From Syntrophorhabdus sp. (GTDB taxonomy: Bacteria; Desulfobacterota; BSN033; UBA1163), in contig DYHU01000057.1 in NCBI GenBank assembly GCA_020724025.1, positions 1 to 16,207 of the forward strand: a stretch of DNA of 16,207 nt, given 5' to 3'. The notes under the pieces were generated by a model. It was not told the DNA's origin. It saw only the letters and a program-made list of their open reading frames with translations, and did no database searches. Positions 14,722-16,207 of this stretch are shown here, in pieces. The translations under genes and the position numbers were made by a program. Position 1 is the first letter of the stretch; each line of letters begins with the position of its first letter.

Positions 14722-14818
14722 TTTTATCCCCCTTTGGCAAAGGGGGATAAAAGGGGGATTTTAAAAATATGCTTGGAAAATCTCCCCTTGCCCCTGGTTT
14801 GCCAAAGAGGGGTATAAA
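14722..14818. repeat. REP-like palindrome cluster in the TRAP / LarA-like divergent region
   Basis: 14722-14735 and 14739-14752 form a perfect 14-bp stem (TTTTATCCCCCTTT and complement) with a GGC loop. A related diverged CCCCTTG...AAGAGGGG segment runs to about 14818. The sequence class resembles the core of the repeat at 8744-8886, but GTAACAC ends were not found here. It lies in the 272-bp gap between the two divergent starts. Confidence 0.55.
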
Positions 14819-14862
14819 GATATATTTGTATCACTTGGACCCATAACTGCGGGGTTACCGGG

Positions 14863-14891
14863 TTGACAAAATCCATCATAAATAATAGTAA
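14863..14891 (+). promoter_or_regulatory. Candidate promoter of the LarA-like gene, implying a leaderless mRNA
   Basis: TTGACA (14863-14868), 17-bp spacer, TAGTAA (14886-14891, 3/6). Transcription would begin at about 14898, the proposed ATG itself. No Shine-Dalgarno precedes that ATG, which agrees with a leaderless start. The -10 match is weak. Confidence 0.35.
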
Positions 14892-14897
14892 TGTCTC

Positions 14898-16187
14898 ATG
14901 ATATTTCCTCGGATGTACCGTATCCGTCAGACCTTTGACCGGACTTCGGTCGGGGACATTGGACAAGCGGTCAGGGCTGAATTAACCCGGTTGCCCTTGA
15001 GAGAAACACTCCGGCCAGGCAACCGGGTGGCGATCACGGCAGGGAGCCGTGGGATATCCCACATTGCCCTCATCCTGAAGACGATCGTGGAACACCTCAA
15101 TGTCCTCGGGGCCAAACCTTTCCTTTTTCCGGCCATGGGCAGTCATGGGGGCGCTACTGCCGAAGGCCAGGTTGCCCTTCTCGGTCATTATCAGATTACT
15201 GAAGATGTCATCGGGGCTCCTATCCTCTCTTCCATGGAAGTAATGGAGATCGGCAAAACAGAGGAAGGGCTTCCGGTTTATATCGATCAGCATGCCATCC
15301 GGGCTGACCATATCATCGTGGTCAATCGCATCAAACCCCATACCAAGTTCAAAGGGCCCATTGAGAGCGGGTTGATGAAGATGATGGCGATTGGCATGGG
15401 TAAGCAGAAGGGAGCAGAGCTCTTTCATAAGGCAGCCATTGAATACACTTTCCCAAAAATCATCATGGACGCAGGCAGAGTGGTATTGAAGAAGGCCCCT
15501 ATTCTCTTTGGACTGGGAATCGTGGAGAATGGTTATGATGAGACAGCGAAGGTGGTTGGATTAAGTCCGGAGGAGATAGAAACGAATGAAAAGGATCTCC
15601 TATCCCTGGCAAAACAGATGATGCCAAGACTTCCTTTTGATGAAATCGATCTGTTGATTGTGGATGAAATGGGAAAAGATATCAGTGGTATCGGAATGGA
15701 TCCAAACATTACAGGTCGAAATCGGGACATCATGGGTACTTTTCCTCATCCAATCAGTGTGAAAAGGCTCTTTGTTCGAGATCTCACCGCTTCATCGAAT
15801 GGAAATGCTATTGGGATCGGCTTAGCAGATGTGACAACCAAGAGGCTTGTTGAAAAGATCGACCTCCAGGCAACTTATATGAATTGTATTACGGCAATCA
15901 GCCTGGAAAAGGGTTCGATCCCCATCTATTTTGAAACAGATCAAGAGGCCATGAGAGTGGCTTTGGGTTCTATTGGCCTGATCCATCCGGAGAGAAGCAG
16001 GGTGGTCCACATCAGGAACACCCTTCAACTCGATGAGGTGGAGGTCTCGGAGGCTTACGTCAATGAGCTTCTTCAAAGATCCGATCTGGAGATATTGGAT
16101 GGTCCCTCCCCAATAGATTTTGATTCACAGGGAAATCTCTTGGCCCTCCGGCTGCATGAGACGAGAAAACAGGACTTTTCGGATTGA
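14898..16187 (+). CDS. LarA-like nickel-pincer-cofactor-dependent isomerase
   Basis: Resembles the lactate racemase LarA superfamily, whose enzymes use a covalently bound nickel-pincer nucleotide to racemise or epimerise 2-hydroxyacids by hydride transfer. The 429-residue protein has the Rossmann-like start VAITAGSRGI (44-53), MGSHGGAT (80-87) with catalytic-type His83, and NRIKPHTKFKGPIESGLMKM (143-162) with His148 and the lysines expected to hold the cofactor. MAIGMGKQKGA (163-173) follows. The C-terminal domain includes LLIVDEMGKDISGIGMDPN. The sequence is closer to the broad LarA-homologue group than to true lactate racemase, so substrate is open. No larB/larC/larE cofactor genes are in the window. 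It is divergent from the TRAP permease, which may import its substrate. No Shine-Dalgarno; ATG at 14913 is an alternative start. Confidence 0.83.
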   Translation: MIFPRMYRIRQTFDRTSVGDIGQAVRAELTRLPLRETLRPGNRVAITAGSRGISHIALILKTIVEHLNVLGAKPFLFPAMGSHGGATAEGQVALLGHYQITEDVIGAPILSSMEVMEIGKTEEGLPVYIDQHAIRADHIIVVNRIKPHTKFKGPIESGLMKMMAIGMGKQKGAELFHKAAIEYTFPKIIMDAGRVVLKKAPILFGLGIVENGYDETAKVVGLSPEEIETNEKDLLSLAKQMMPRLPFDEIDLLIVDEMGKDISGIGMDPNITGRNRDIMGTFPHPISVKRLFVRDLTASSNGNAIGIGLADVTTKRLVEKIDLQATYMNCITAISLEKGSIPIYFETDQEAMRVALGSIGLIHPERSRVVHIRNTLQLDEVEVSEAYVNELLQRSDLEILDGPSPIDFDSQGNLLALRLHETRKQDFSD

Positions 16188-16206
16188 TCCATCCACAGGG
16201 ATGGAT
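16187..16206 (+). terminator. Hairpin after the LarA-like gene, possible terminator
   Basis: ATCCATCC (16187-16194), loop ACAG, GGATGGAT (16199-16206): a perfect 8-bp stem starting at the stop codon's last base. The window ends before any T-run can be seen. Confidence 0.4.
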
Positions 16207-16207
16207 G

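Overview
The window looks like chromosomal DNA of a mesophilic Deltaproteobacterium (Desulfobacterota), probably from an uncultured or anaerobic lineage. This is inferred from the gene set: a Lon-like S16 protease of the AAA_32 type, a ClpX-like ATPase, a TAXI-type fused TRAP permease, a nickel-pincer (LarA-like) isomerase, a bacterial deoxyhypusine-synthase homologue and an archaeal/actinobacterial-style inositol-1-phosphate synthase. The many palindromic intergenic repeats fit too. No rRNA, tRNA or CRISPR array was seen, so the taxonomic guess is inference only.

Layout. (1) 1-1207, minus: an IS110-family transposase, cut by the left edge and broken by a frameshift at a perfect 17-bp palindrome where its third catalytic Asp should be. 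Its ribosome-binding site lies in a long hairpin, and the structured leader to about 1450 is a candidate bridge-RNA locus. (2) 1552-1751: a 200-bp element with perfect 14-bp terminal inverted repeats around two strong hairpins, next to a solitary ribbon-helix-helix antitoxin-like gene (1789-2031) with no toxin. (3) 2286-5505, minus: lon-like protease followed by rsmE, overlapping by 8 bp. (4) 5921-8628, minus: ClpX-like ATPase followed by a DnaJ/CbpA-type co-chaperone, joined by a TAATG overlap. (5) 8935-9984, minus: deoxyhypusine-synthase-family protein, divergent from (6) ino1 at 10345-11457, plus. (7) 11543-14625, minus: fused TRAP permease followed by a zinc metallopeptidase lipoprotein, separated by a hairpin pair. 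(8) 14898-16187, plus: LarA-like isomerase, divergent from the TRAP permease.

Functionally, the centre is a protein quality-control block: a Lon-like protease, a ClpX-like unfoldase that keeps the ClpP-docking IGF tripeptide, and a J-domain protein. The right half is small-molecule metabolism and transport: a polyamine-type reaction, inositol phosphate synthesis, organic-acid uptake and stereo-isomerisation.

The most notable non-coding result is a family of three intergenic elements (2109-2266, 5640-5875, 8744-8886). They share about 19-22 bp terminal inverted repeats starting GTAACAC and carry three unrelated palindromic cores. One has a perfect 8-bp target duplication and another a 7/8 match. 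The GTAA ends and 8-bp duplications match what is known of IS66-family elements, so these look like non-autonomous IS66-type MITEs. The most notable coding result is the ClpX-like ATPase: it lacks the zinc-binding domain and carries a degenerate second copy of the small AAA+ lid at its C-terminus.
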